Source: Parvularcula sp039818345 (lineage in GTDB: Bacteria; Pseudomonadota; Alphaproteobacteria; Caulobacterales; Parvularculaceae). From it: a stretch of 64,000 nt of DNA. Below, piece after piece: positions 32,596-42,322 of this stretch (its first letter is position 1; the number at the start of each line of letters is the position of its first letter). The stretch is taken from NCBI GenBank assembly GCA_039818345.1, contig JBCBUC010000005.1, forward strand, positions 1 through 64,000, given 5' to 3'. The position numbers were made by a program, and so were the translations under genes. Below the pieces are notes generated by a model. It was not told the DNA's origin. It saw nothing but the letters and a program-made list of their open reading frames with translations, and made no database searches.

Positions 32596-33147
32596 CTACT
32601 GTAAGCTTTTGTAACGGTATAATGTCGACAAACTGACTTTGTATATGCGGGCGACTTCGCTTAACGAAGCGCCTCGGGCTAGCATTAGTAATGCCTCGCT
32701 TATTTTTTCATCGTTTAGCTTCCGTGGCCGTCCTACGGGACTGCCTCGGGCCTTCGCCGCGGCAAGGCCAGCTTTTGTCCGTTCAATGATAAGGTTGCGC
32801 TCGAACTCAGCAACCGCACCAAAAAGGTGCAAGACAAGCCGGCCGCTGGCCGAGGCCGTGTCGATATTCTCGCGAAGGGACAAGAGCCCGGCTTCTTTCA
32901 GGTGTAGCGTCATGCTGATGTCCATGAGGTCATGGAGTGAGCGCGCCAGCCGGTCGAGCCGCCAGGTGATCAGCACATCGCCTTCCCGGATATGGGCGAG
33001 CGCTTCGATAAGCCCGGGGCGCTTGGCTGCCACCGCGCTAATCCCGTGGTCTGTGAAGATCCGCTTGCATCCCGCCTCCTTCAACGCGCGGATTTGCAGA
33101 TCCAAGCTCTGGTCTTCGGTGGACACACGGGCATAGCCCAGCTTCAT
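32596..33147 (-). CDS. Serine resolvase/invertase
   Basis: 183 aa from MKLGYARVSTEDQSLDLQ, with the catalytic Ser in YARVST and the RxxR cluster WRLDRLARSLHDLMD. Further marks are GRLVLHLFGAVAEFERNLI and ERTKAGLAAAKARG, and a C-terminal helix-turn-helix (GASLSEVARIYKVSLSTLYR). It is a small resolvase of the Tn3/Gin type and recombines a res or inversion site that should lie close by. It is likely part of the element that carries the third mobilization module. A longer frame to 33273 is not supported by family length. Confidence 0.9.
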   Translation of the reverse strand: MKLGYARVSTEDQSLDLQIRALKEAGCKRIFTDHGISAVAAKRPGLIEALAHIREGDVLITWRLDRLARSLHDLMDISMTLHLKEAGLLSLRENIDTASASGRLVLHLFGAVAEFERNLIIERTKAGLAAAKARGSPVGRPRKLNDEKISEALLMLARGASLSEVARIYKVSLSTLYRYKSLQ

Positions 33148-33394
33148 AACCGCCTCCTTCCGGTTTGTGTTTGAGGTGACGCCCAGCTTCGGGCGTCGCA
33201 AAAGGGTTCCCTTTCGAGACAGCTGGGCAAGAGCCGAGCGATCCCAGCAATTGCGCTCATTTGCGACACGCAAAGGTAAGCTATCACAGGCATTCTCGAT
33301 ACGGAACGATTTTGAGAATCTTATCCACAGGTCTTTTGATCATGCCGCCCAAAACCTCGGCGAAATTGGCTAGAAACGGTGTGGAGGCGAGATC

Positions 33395-33535
33395 ATGATC
33401 GCAGCTCTATTCATTGGTCTTGTCGTGGCAGCGGTTTTGGCTAGCGTGGTCTCATTCTATGTGGGCATGAGCATCGGGATCAACGCGATGGAGGCTGAAT
33501 ACGAGCGTCCAGGGTGCTCCGCTCACCAAAGATGA
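33395..33535 (+). CDS. Small single-pass membrane protein
   Basis: 46 aa with GGAGG 8 nt upstream of the ATG. One transmembrane helix (LFIGLVVAAVLASVVSFYVG) followed by a short polar end. It is too short for family assignment but the ribosome site and clear helix support a gene. It lies between the resolvase and the relaxase. Confidence 0.5.
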   Translation: MIAALFIGLVVAAVLASVVSFYVGMSIGINAMEAEYERPGCSAHQR

Positions 33536-33720
33536 TGACGGTTCACTGTGCATCTTAGGAGTGGTGTGCCGGGCCTTTGGGCTATGGCGACAGGAACCTC
33601 CCCGCAAGGGCCGCTGCGCTTAAACCCTTGCAGGCAGAACCCCTTACGCCATCGCCAGGCCCTACGCACACGCGGCTCCGAAGATGATGACTGCATCGTA
33701 GGAGGGGGCAGGTTGGCCGT

Positions 33721-35019
33721 TTAGATCCCCAAGTCCTCTTTATACTGAGTTCGACGGCGCTGGTGTCTTAGGGCGTCCTGGGAAAGCTGCTCCAAGGAAG
33801 CCGCCGTGCTTTGATCACGGGTCATCACCTTAGCGAGGGCGCAGCTGATATCCCGATCTTGCGATCGATAGCGCTTCAACGCCTGGGCCTTTTGCACCTG
33901 GAGCTTTCGGCGGTCTGTGAGCTGGCTTTTGATGAGGGCGTCTCGTTGCATTGTGTCGCGCTCTACCGCAGCCTTTGTCTCCTCGATGTTCTGCGCGGCG
34001 ATGGCGCTGTGTTTGCCGGTCAGGCGATCCCAAAGACCGAACAGTCCGCGCCGGTAGCGGCGCTGCCGGGCGGCTTGTTCCTCTTTCCATCGCTTGGCGT
34101 GTTTTTGGGCGAGAGCATTGCGCTCGGCTTTGTGCTTGTCCGTCAGGGCCTGCCGCTGTTCATCGTAGAGGCTGAGGTCCCGATCCCGCCGTGCCTTGGC
34201 TTCCTCTCGGAATTGTTCAAGACGCGGAATAAGCTCTGCAGCGAAGGCTTGCCGCGCTTCATTCAGCGCGGGCAGGTCTTTCTCAGGGCCAAGCTTCGCG
34301 CGCACATCCTTGGTCTTGATCCCGGTCCACCGGGCAATGGCATAGACCTCGCCTTCATGATCGAGCGCCACAAAGCCCCGGCGGTCTCCGCGGGCGAGTT
34401 TAAAGCCCCGCTCGGCTAAGGCGGCGATGTAGCTCGCCTTGCTATCGCTGAGCGCCCAGGCGTCTTGCAGCGCCCGTTTGATGTCCCGGGGGTCACGCTC
34501 GGCGCGTTTGGCCTGTTGCCAGTCCGCAAGAGTAAAGTTGGTGGGATCGCGAAGCTTTGAGTCTGCCAGGCCTTTCGGCATCGTCCAGCCATGCTCCAGA
34601 TAAAGCCCGCGGCTGATCTCGCGGAGCTTCAGCTTGAAAAAGGGAAGCGGCACGGCGGTCATCGTCTCTGCATTAATCCGTGACCAGACGGCATGGGCGT
34701 GGCGCCGTCCCTCCTTCTCATGGAAGACAATCGCTCGGGGCTGCCCGATCAGGCTGAGCGTCTCCTCAACCCGGTCAATCGCATCCTCAAACGCTTGGGT
34801 GGAGACTGCGGCATCGGGCGGGGGGCTAAGCGAGAGTGAGAACAGGAATTGCGAGCATTTGGTGCCCTTGGCGATGGCATGGGCCTCGACGAAGGCGCCC
34901 TTGAGATCGCTGCTGGCAAAGCCCCGCAGCGAATGCACCTCGATATGCTCATTCTCGTCATTCAGGAGATGCACCGCCAATTGCTGGGCGCCGCCGCGTT
35001 GGCTTGCGTTCAGGATCAT
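33721..35019 (-). CDS. Relaxase/mobilization nuclease (third copy)
   Basis: 432 aa. N-terminal relaxase SQRGGAQQLAVHLLN, DENEHIEVHSLRGF, histidines H100, H107 and H109 (HEKEGRRHAHAVWSRIN), then LYLEHGWTMPKG, FTLADWQQAKRAE and a charged coiled-coil tail. No tyrosine lies in the first 100 residues. It begins 4 bp inside the end of mobC. Intact as read; the function is nicking of the element's oriT. Confidence 0.85.
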   Translation of the reverse strand: MILNASQRGGAQQLAVHLLNDENEHIEVHSLRGFASSDLKGAFVEAHAIAKGTKCSQFLFSLSLSPPPDAAVSTQAFEDAIDRVEETLSLIGQPRAIVFHEKEGRRHAHAVWSRINAETMTAVPLPFFKLKLREISRGLYLEHGWTMPKGLADSKLRDPTNFTLADWQQAKRAERDPRDIKRALQDAWALSDSKASYIAALAERGFKLARGDRRGFVALDHEGEVYAIARWTGIKTKDVRAKLGPEKDLPALNEARQAFAAELIPRLEQFREEAKARRDRDLSLYDEQRQALTDKHKAERNALAQKHAKRWKEEQAARQRRYRRGLFGLWDRLTGKHSAIAAQNIEETKAAVERDTMQRDALIKSQLTDRRKLQVQKAQALKRYRSQDRDISCALAKVMTRDQSTAASLEQLSQDALRHQRRRTQYKEDLGI

Positions 35020-35495
35020 CCAAGCCGCCTTAGGCCTAGCGCTTTCAGCAAGAGCCCCCGGACTTCACTCAGCTCGGCCTCGGCCTTTTGGAGTTGGTCT
35101 ATGATCTCGCGCTCGTCCTTGAGCGTACCCGTCTCAATCGCGCGCCCAAGGCTCGATAGGCCTTCGCCCACATCAGACGCGCCGATCATCGCGAGGATCT
35201 GGGCGAGCAAGGCACGGTTGTGTTGAGTGAGCGCCCGGCTGGCCGCGCCTTTGCCCGTCGGGGCGAAGAGGATGGATTTGACGTGGGCACCGAGCGGTTG
35301 ACCGGCGGCATCTTCTTCAAGCTGTGCCCGCTCTGCGGCCGAAAGCCGGATCGAGAAGGGTGGAGGGCGCTTCCGCGCACTCGGTGATGAGCGCTCTTTA
35401 GCCGACGATGTGTTGAAGGCCTTAGAGGCTAAGCCATTGCGGAGGTGCTCTTTGTTCGCCGGCGGCTTCATGGGCGGCTTCGGGGCCGACGTCAT
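35016..35495 (-). CDS. MobC-like protein (third copy)
   Basis: 159 aa. A basic, Pro-rich N-terminus, then KRPPPFSIRLSAAERAQLEE and QPLGAHVKSILF, the MobC pattern, and LLAQILAMIGASDVGEGLSS. Overlaps the relaxase start by 4 bp and the micro-gene upstream by 4 bp. Confidence 0.75.
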   Translation of the reverse strand: MTSAPKPPMKPPANKEHLRNGLASKAFNTSSAKERSSPSARKRPPPFSIRLSAAERAQLEEDAAGQPLGAHVKSILFAPTGKGAASRALTQHNRALLAQILAMIGASDVGEGLSSLGRAIETGTLKDEREIIDQLQKAEAELSEVRGLLLKALGLRRLG

Positions 35496-35620
35496 GGCCG
35501 ATGCTCCGGCCCGCCCGATCCCACATCACTCGGTATAATGATGTTTTCGGCCTTGAGTACCGCCTCCCAGTCCTCTAATATCTCAAAGAACCGGTTCGAG
35601 GTCAGAGCCTCATCCCGCAC
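35492..35620 (-). CDS. Micro-gene coupled to mobC, fused in frame to a recombinase tail
   Basis: 42 codons from a GTG at 35620: RFFEILEDWEAVLKAEN is the DWE motif also seen before the other mobC genes. There is no stop between this ORF and the serine-recombinase remnant upstream, so the old recombinase frame reads straight into it. The GTG is chosen because it places the DWE motif at the same distance from the start as in the intact copy (13918-14025). Confidence 0.4.
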   Translation of the reverse strand: MRDEALTSNRFFEILEDWEAVLKAENIIIPSDVGSGGPEHRP

Positions 35621-36045
35621 CAACCCTAAATTTTGGGTGCAGACGTCTTCTAATACTTTGAACGGTAACGCTAAATCGCGGTTTGAGAAGCCGTGTTCCT
35701 TATCGTATTGAAGGGCGTTGGGCAGAGCTAGTCTCAGGAGAACCCGTCTTTGTGCGAATGATCCCTGCGCCCAGATTCTCCAAGGTTTTCCAAGGAACTC
35801 CATCGCTGTGCCGAAGGCCTGATCGAAGGATTTGAGCGGTTTGAGGGCGGTTTGGCTTTGCTCGGTCAGGACCGCCTTGCGAAGCTCGAGCTTTTTTTTA
35901 CTTCTGCCTCATACGCGGTGATCAAGGCCTCGCTTTGCGTGCCGATGACGCGCTCCACGAGGTCGCTGATCTTGCGCTCGATCCCCATCAGCTCTTGCGG
36001 TCTTTCTTGGTGCCGGATGGCCTCGTTGCTGGCGAGGGCATCACT
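35621..36045 (-). pseudogene. C-terminal remnant of a large serine recombinase, frameshifted
   Basis: In the first frame (up to about 36040) it reads ALASNEAIRHQERPQELM and ISDLVERVIGTQSEALITAY, then moves to another frame at the A8 run (plus T8 at 35892-35899) and continues LELRKAVLTEQ, AMEFLGKPWRIWAQG, RRVLLRLALPNALQY and ALPFKVLED. This order is the coiled-coil and C-terminal part of large serine recombinases. One extra A would restore the frame. The catalytic N-terminal domain is missing. The 5' end stops at the RND pump gene. Confidence 0.65.
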
Positions 36046-39000
36046 CGGCAGGGCCAGGCTGCATTTCGGCTTGCAGTTTTCGAGCAATATCCCCCGGCGC
36101 GCCGGTGCGTCGTGCAAAGAGGTTATAGGCAATCGGGATCAGGATGAGGGTCACCAAAACGGCCGCCACGACGCCGAAGCCGATGACGATACCGATGGCT
36201 TGACGGGTTTCCGCGCCAGCTCCTGAGGATAGAAGAAGGGGCAGGGTCCCAGCCGCGGTGGTGAGCCCCGTCATCAGGATCGGGCGCAAACGGGCAAGGG
36301 ATGCTTCGCGTAGAGCAGCATCAAAATCTGTACCCTGATCGCGGAGCTGATTGGCAAATTCAACGATCAAAATACCGTTCTTGGCCGCGAGCCCCACCAA
36401 CATGATCAACCCGATCTGGGTGTAGATGTTGAGCGTCTCGCCAGTGATCCATAAGCCAAGAAGGCCCCCGCCCAGGGTTGCGGGGACGCACAGCATAATG
36501 ATGAAAGGGTGGATCCAACTCTCAAACTGGGCCGCGAGCACGAGAAAAACGATCAACACACCGATCAAGAAGACAAACGCAATGGAGCTACCGGACGTCT
36601 GGTAATCGAGGGACGTTCCCTTAAAGTCGATCGTGGCTTCTTCGGGCAGAACCTCACGAGCGAGTGCCTGCATCTGATCGAGGACCGTACCGAGACGGAC
36701 GCCTGGTTCCAGTCCAGCTTCGAGGGTGATCGCGCGCACCCGATTGTAACGGTTGAGGCTCGCGCTGTCGGCGATGGCGCGGATCGTCACGATGCTTGAC
36801 AGCGGGACGAGCGCGTCGGTCCGAGCGGAACGCACGTAGATGTTCTCGATATCATTGGGTGAGGATTGCTCATTGCGCAGACCTTCGATGATCACGTCAT
36901 ACTCTTCCCCCCGCTCAAGGAAGGTGGTGACGCGGCGCGAGCCGAGCATGGTCTGGAGGGTGCTACCGATTTCATCCACCGTCACGCCAAGATCGGCCGC
37001 AAGATCGTAATCAATCTCGATACGGAATTGTGGTTGTGTTTCTTTGTAGTCCCAATCAATATTGACGAGGCCGAGGTCCCGTTCTTCGAGCGCCGCAACA
37101 AAAGTGTCCCGCCATTCAGTCAATTGCTCATAGTCTGGGCCGCCGATCACGAATTGAACGGGGTTGCCCGTGCCGCCGCCTAAGCCCTGGCGCATGCGTG
37201 CGAAGGCTCTGACACCTGGCAGGTCGGATAGGCTTTTGTTGATTTCGGACATGATGTCCGTCGCCGGGCGCCGTTCGCTCCAATCAGCAAGCACAGAGAT
37301 CACGAACGCTTCATTGAAAGCTGAGCTGCCGAAACCGGGCGCTCTAATCAGCAAACGCTGCATCTCCCCGGACTCCGTGTAGGGAAGAAGACGACGCTCA
37401 ATCTCGTCGGCATAGCGCTCCATGAACTCAAAAGACGCGCCTTCCGGTCCACGGATGAAGATAAAGAAGGCACCGCGATCCTCTTCAGGAACGTATTCCT
37501 CCTCGACCACAGTAAAGAGGCCCCAGGTGCCCATGACCGATGCCAAGAGCGCCAGGGCAAGGATCAGCGGCTGCCGGATCGTCTTGGCAAGGAGCCAGCC
37601 GTAACCTGCGCGTAGGCCTTCAAAGGCCCGGTCGACCAGGCGAGGCAGCACCGTGAGAACGCCGGTGCCCTTTTCGTTTTTCAGAAGCTTTGAGGCGAGC
37701 ATGGGCGAGAGCGTCAACGCGACGATGCTGGAGAACGCGACAGCCGCCGCCATGGTGATCGCAAACTCTGTGAACAGACGGCCAACATCACCTTCTAGGA
37801 ATGTGATGGGAACAAAGACAGCAATGAGGACCAAGGTGGTTGCAATCACGGCAAAACCGACCTGCCGGGCTCCGCGAAAAGCCGCCACAAGAGCGCTTTC
37901 GCCATACTTATCCATCCGTCGTCGGATATTCTCGAGAACCACGATAGCATCGTCGACCACGAGACCGATGGCGAGAACAAGGGCCAAAAGGGTCAGGAGA
38001 TTGACGGACAATCCCAAGGCATAAAGCACCGTGAATGTCGCCGTGATCGAGATCGGCACCGTGATCGCTGGAATAAGGGTGGAGCGTGCATCACCCAGGA
38101 AGAGGAAGATGACCAGCGTCACGAGGATCACGGCAATCACGAGGGTCGTGTACACCTCACGGATGGAGGCTTCGATGAACACAGAGCTGTCAAAGCTCTG
38201 GTAGATGCGCACCCCTTCAGGCAGCGTCTCGTTAAGACGCATGCCGAGTTCCCGTGCTTCTCTGGCGACATCGACGGTGTTGGCTGTGGATTGCTTGACG
38301 ATGCCGAGGCCGACCATGGGAATGCCGTTTCCTCGAAACAGGTTCCGATCCTCAACGGTGCCAAGCTGCACCCGGGCGACATCGCCAAGACGCACCAAAT
38401 AGCCATCCTCACCCTCGGCAAGAACAAGATCGGAAAAGTCTTCACTGGTCATAAAAGGCCGGTCGATTCGGACCGTATAGATGCGCTGGGATGACTCGAT
38501 GCTACCAGCGGGCGCTTCTATGTTCTCACGAAGAAGAGCCTGCTCTACATCCGTAACTGTGAGGCCTCGGGCAGCCAGGGACTGGCGATCAATCCAAATC
38601 CGCATGGCATAGTCACGGGCGCCGCCAACCTGAACACGCGCAACTCCGTCCACGGCCGAGAAGCGGTCGACCAGAAACCGGTTTGCATAATCGGAGAGCT
38701 CCGGTGTCGTCATGGTCTCAGAGGCGAGGTTCAGCCACATAATGACGTCGTCATTGGAATCCGCCTTTTCGATTTCCGGCGGATCGGCCTCGGGCGGCAA
38801 TTGATCGAGTACGGAGGACACGCGATCACGAATGTCGTTCGCAGCGGCATCGATATCCCGCGTAATGTCGAATTCGATCGATGTCTGGGACCGGCCGTCC
38901 GTGGAGCGCGAGTCGATGAAGCGAATACCTTCAACCCCAGCAATACGGTCCTCAACGATCTGGGTGATGCGCGTTTCGACCACGGACGCTGACGCGCCAG

Positions 39001-39154
39001 GATAACGTACATCCACCGTCACAATCGGCGCATCAATGTCCGGATACTCCCGTAAAGGCAGCCGATCGAAGGAGACCATACCGAAGACGATCAGGAGGAG
39101 CGCAAAGACGGACGCCAAGACCGGGCGTTTGACGGAAAGGTCTGAGATAAGCAC
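36041..39154 (-). CDS. RND efflux pump inner-membrane protein (HAE1 family)
   Basis: 1037 aa, full AcrB-type length. It starts MLISDLSVKRPVLASVFALL, has the two large periplasmic loops (GASASVVETRITQIVEDRI) and the proton-relay Asp pair in TM4 (GLVVDDAIVVLENIRRRMD), then a second half with VLAAQFESWIHPFIIML and GLAAKNGILIVEFANQL. It pumps hydrophobic compounds out across both membranes with its adaptor (next gene) and an outer-membrane channel that is not encoded nearby. The last residues (LQAEMQPGPAE) lie on the junction with the recombinase remnant, so the native C-terminus may have been changed by the insertion. Confidence 0.92.
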   Translation of the reverse strand: MLISDLSVKRPVLASVFALLLIVFGMVSFDRLPLREYPDIDAPIVTVDVRYPGASASVVETRITQIVEDRIAGVEGIRFIDSRSTDGRSQTSIEFDITRDIDAAANDIRDRVSSVLDQLPPEADPPEIEKADSNDDVIMWLNLASETMTTPELSDYANRFLVDRFSAVDGVARVQVGGARDYAMRIWIDRQSLAARGLTVTDVEQALLRENIEAPAGSIESSQRIYTVRIDRPFMTSEDFSDLVLAEGEDGYLVRLGDVARVQLGTVEDRNLFRGNGIPMVGLGIVKQSTANTVDVAREARELGMRLNETLPEGVRIYQSFDSSVFIEASIREVYTTLVIAVILVTLVIFLFLGDARSTLIPAITVPISITATFTVLYALGLSVNLLTLLALVLAIGLVVDDAIVVLENIRRRMDKYGESALVAAFRGARQVGFAVIATTLVLIAVFVPITFLEGDVGRLFTEFAITMAAAVAFSSIVALTLSPMLASKLLKNEKGTGVLTVLPRLVDRAFEGLRAGYGWLLAKTIRQPLILALALLASVMGTWGLFTVVEEEYVPEEDRGAFFIFIRGPEGASFEFMERYADEIERRLLPYTESGEMQRLLIRAPGFGSSAFNEAFVISVLADWSERRPATDIMSEINKSLSDLPGVRAFARMRQGLGGGTGNPVQFVIGGPDYEQLTEWRDTFVAALEERDLGLVNIDWDYKETQPQFRIEIDYDLAADLGVTVDEIGSTLQTMLGSRRVTTFLERGEEYDVIIEGLRNEQSSPNDIENIYVRSARTDALVPLSSIVTIRAIADSASLNRYNRVRAITLEAGLEPGVRLGTVLDQMQALAREVLPEEATIDFKGTSLDYQTSGSSIAFVFLIGVLIVFLVLAAQFESWIHPFIIMLCVPATLGGGLLGLWITGETLNIYTQIGLIMLVGLAAKNGILIVEFANQLRDQGTDFDAALREASLARLRPILMTGLTTAAGTLPLLLSSGAGAETRQAIGIVIGFGVVAAVLVTLILIPIAYNLFARRTGAPGDIARKLQAEMQPGPAE

Positions 39155-39158
39155 CGCG

Positions 39159-40247
39159 CTACATCCCGCCCGCCGACAGGGCCGATGCCGTCGATCGAGA
39201 GGACACGTCAGAACGAGGAGGAGTGCGCTCTATGCTCTTTACAATCGCAACGGGTTGACCATCGCGTGCACGGATCAAGCCCTCACTAATCACACGGTCG
39301 CCTTCAGAAAGCCCGCTAAGCACCTCGGCAAGACCATTGTATCGATCGCCAATTGAAACCTCTTGGCGGTGAGCGACGTCGTCTGCATCGACCACAAAGA
39401 CATACGTGCGGGGACCGACAGGCTGGATTGCCTCTTCGGGTATCGCCAAGGCTAAACGTTCGTCGGCTTCCACAACGACCCGCATGAACATACCAACTTT
39501 TAAAAGGCGATCGTCATTTGGCAGAATCGCCCGAACCCGGACGGATCGGGTTGTCTCATCAATCGTGTTGTTAAGGGTGGTGATCTCACCGCGGAAAGCC
39601 AGGCCTGGCAGACTATCCGTCTCTGCAACAATCTGTGTACCGCTCCCTAGCGACGCTAGCCGGGTTGCCGGCACAGAGAAATCGAGGCGCATGGCACTAT
39701 CGTCGATGATCGTTGTCACAACATCGCCAGGCTGGATGTAGGAACCGACACTGACCTCACGAAAACCAAGCAGGCCACCAAAGGGCGCGACCAGCACGCG
39801 ATCACGCAAGAGCGACTGCACTTGGCGCAGCTCGGCCCGCGAGGTTTCCATATCCCGCCGCGCTTCATCGGCATCCATCAACGAGCCGGCATCGTACTCC
39901 ACAAGCCCGTCGAGACGCTCATGACGTGCGCTGGCTTCGCGAAGACGCGCTTCTGCCGCTTCGATCTGGGCGAGCTGCTCGCGCTGAACGAGCGTCAATA
40001 GCGTCGTTCCTTCATCAACACGCTCGCCGTCTTCGAAATAGACCGCCGTGACACGATCAGACGCGTTGAGGGTAAGTTCGGCCATCTCCTTTGGCAGGAG
40101 GGTGCCCAGTGCCTCAATGCGCTGAGAAAAAGGGTGCTCCGACACCGTGTTGACGATGACTGAAGGGGCGGAACGTGGTTGCGCCGTTGCGGTCGTCAAT
40201 CCAACAACCAGCCCTACAAAGAGCGCCATGATAGCGCGAATACACAT
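39159..40247 (-). CDS. RND efflux periplasmic adaptor (membrane-fusion protein)
   Basis: 362 aa from MCIRAIMALFVG, with a signal peptide ending at ATAQ. It shows the MFP lipoyl half-motif (VTAVYFEDGERVDEGTTLL), a coiled-coil hairpin (AEARLREASARHERLDGL), the second lipoyl half VLVAPFGGLLGFREVSVG and the beta-barrel. 4 bp before the pump gene, so one operon. No lipobox Cys is seen. Confidence 0.92.
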   Translation of the reverse strand: MCIRAIMALFVGLVVGLTTATAQPRSAPSVIVNTVSEHPFSQRIEALGTLLPKEMAELTLNASDRVTAVYFEDGERVDEGTTLLTLVQREQLAQIEAAEARLREASARHERLDGLVEYDAGSLMDADEARRDMETSRAELRQVQSLLRDRVLVAPFGGLLGFREVSVGSYIQPGDVVTTIIDDSAMRLDFSVPATRLASLGSGTQIVAETDSLPGLAFRGEITTLNNTIDETTRSVRVRAILPNDDRLLKVGMFMRVVVEADERLALAIPEEAIQPVGPRTYVFVVDADDVAHRQEVSIGDRYNGLAEVLSGLSEGDRVISEGLIRARDGQPVAIVKSIERTPPRSDVSSRSTASALSAGGM

Positions 40248-40253
40248 AATCAC

Positions 40254-41639
40254 CGTTCCTGTTCATCGTGCTCACAACACGCATTGAGCTCACGCTGTCG
40301 ACAAACGCTGACCACGAGTAGAGCGTGATGATTTAATGCGTTGGTCGAGCCGCTTCCGTCGCCACAATGTTGTCCTGGCCACAAGACGGAAAATAGGCGC
40401 AGGTTTGTAAATTCAAGCCTTTACTCAAGCCGTCCTGCGATATCGCGCAAGAGCTTCGACTTCAAACGTGGGTTCATATCGCTTCAAGGGTTGATTGTGA
40501 GGAAACTGAACCAAGACAGCCTTTTGGCACGAATGGGGAGGGGCAGCTCGTAATCCGGTCTGGTTTGGACCAACGCTCAGAGTTCGTGCAGGCCGCCGGC
40601 AATGCTGTTTAGCGCCCACCAATTCCAGAAAGTCTTTCAACAAATGGCCCGGCGTGACGAAGCTGGAAAGTTCCTTTTGCCGCTAGAACGGTGTTTTGAG
40701 GTGCGCCGGGTCGTGCGGCGCAGTTTCACCCAGTACAAGACGGCCTTACTAGATCCTCTTGCCGAGACGCTCAGTCATGCCGGACACAATGGCGAGAGTG
40801 AGTGCTGTGCTATGCGGCCCCTTTTTCTTGTTAAGGCGTGGCTTGAATAAGCCGCGGTTGGCGGACGGCTCCATCCTATTCCGACAGGCTCCGTCATAAG
40901 ATCTCTATACAGAAGTGGCGCGACTTCCCTAGCGGCATCAGGTCAACCTCACCGCCTAACGCCTAGAATTGTCCCGCAGCACCGGCCCATATCTCTTGCA
41001 TCCTTCGCCGATGACATGGCAGCTCGGATCGAAACACCCTCAACTCATGGGCTTCATGCGATGAAAGTAGTGAGCCTGCCGCGACGACATCGTTAGAATT
41101 TATCCGTATGCACAGGAAAACGAACGATGATCTTTATGCCCTGAATTCCCAAATTGGCCTAGATCAATGAAGCCGCACAACGACCTCATCAGTCCGTTGA
41201 GCGGGCAAACGTCGGCTGACGACGGGTCGTATCCATTAACCTATTTTCCTATGCCGAGACGATTGAGCCGGATCGTTGGATTATTTTTTCGCCCTCGCGC
41301 GACAGACTCACAAGGCAAATATTATAAATAAAAACATATGCTAAATGAAAATTGCGCCCGAACCAACGGCGTGGCTGCGATGACCCTTGGAAAAAGTTTG
41401 CGGCGTCGATGGAGGATTTCGGCCCGTGGCTCCGTGTGAACAACATCGAGAGAATTTTAAGGGGCCAGTCCAGCGCTTATAATGAATTGATCAAGAAACA
41501 CTGTGCCGTTGTTCGCTGCACTGATTGTTCTTTTCCCAGCCGCAGTGGACGGCATTGCGCTTTTCAACGGTCCTGTTCGTTTGGATTGAGACACGATGGT
41601 GACCCCAAAAAAATGTGGGTAGCACGCAAAGGAGAGAAC
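40254..41639. other. Long gap, no convincing gene
   Basis: Nearly 1.4 kb. ORFs at 40341-40553, 40425-40643 and 40602-40850 overlap one another and lack family features. From 41280 the DNA becomes AT-rich (AATATTATAAATAAAA around 41317-41332), which may be the promoter region of the CTERM genes; an apparent extended frame from 41352 does not read like a signal-peptide start. Possibly decayed genes plus regulatory DNA. Confidence 0.4.
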
Positions 41640-42305
41640 ATGAAAGTCAAAATAGCCGTCGCGAGCTTTGTCGCTAGCACAAGCCTTCTGGGTTCGTCCT
41701 ATGCCGCCCCCATTCAGTTCACCGATCGTACAAGCTTCCAAACTGCTAGCGGTGTTCTGACAACGGAGAGCTTGGACGATATCAACGTCACTGGCTCGAC
41801 AGACAGTATCGCAGATCAACCAACCGGGGTTTCCATCACCGGCGAGGGGGGATTTGGGTTCTTCTCCGACACCACCGCAAGCCAGTTTATCTCAGAGGGT
41901 TCGGGGAGCCTCACCGGTTTTGATTGGAACACGGGCGCCACTGCACTGTTCGAATTCGATCAAGCAGTTGTGGGCTTCGCCATCGATTTTCTCGACAACG
42001 TTCCGCCCTTCAATATTGATCTTACCGTCAACGGAGAAACCTTTAACTTCTCCTCGAACGTTCAACAGGATAGCCTCGCGAATGGGCCTCTTTTCCTTGG
42101 CGTGCGCGACGTCATGACACCATTCACGCAAGTGCTCTTGACGTCAAACGAAGACAACGGCTTTGTCAGTTTTGACTTCATCGAATTTGAATTGGCGAGC
42201 GCCGCGCCCATCCCAGTGCCGACCGCAGCCCTGCTGTTCGCGCCCGCAGCGCTATTGGTCGCACGGCGCAAAGCCAACCGATCAGCGTCAAACACTCAAG
42301 GCTAG
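41640..42305 (+). CDS. CTERM-tailed secreted protein
   Basis: 221 aa from MKVKIAVASFVAS with GGAGAG before the ATG. A signal peptide (ending SSYA), a beta-rich middle of about 160 residues, and the tail IPVPTAALLFAPAALLVARR with KANR: a proline motif, a hydrophobic helix and a basic end. Tails of this kind are sorted by an exosortase-like system and mark extracellular or surface proteins. The exosortase is not in the window. Role of the beta-rich part unknown. Confidence 0.7.
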   Translation: MKVKIAVASFVASTSLLGSSYAAPIQFTDRTSFQTASGVLTTESLDDINVTGSTDSIADQPTGVSITGEGGFGFFSDTTASQFISEGSGSLTGFDWNTGATALFEFDQAVVGFAIDFLDNVPPFNIDLTVNGETFNFSSNVQQDSLANGPLFLGVRDVMTPFTQVLLTSNEDNGFVSFDFIEFELASAAPIPVPTAALLFAPAALLVARRKANRSASNTQG

Positions 42306-42322
42306 AAGGGGGGGTATCAAGC

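Noticed and set aside
33536..33720. Inverted-repeat-rich stretch as oriT of the third module
   Set aside because: It shows partial inverted repeats (CTATGGCG / CGCCAT) but no nic-like core and it is downstream of the relaxase, so support is too weak.
41352..41639. Upstream extension of the first CTERM gene
   Set aside because: The clear signal peptide starts at 41640 with its own ribosome site.
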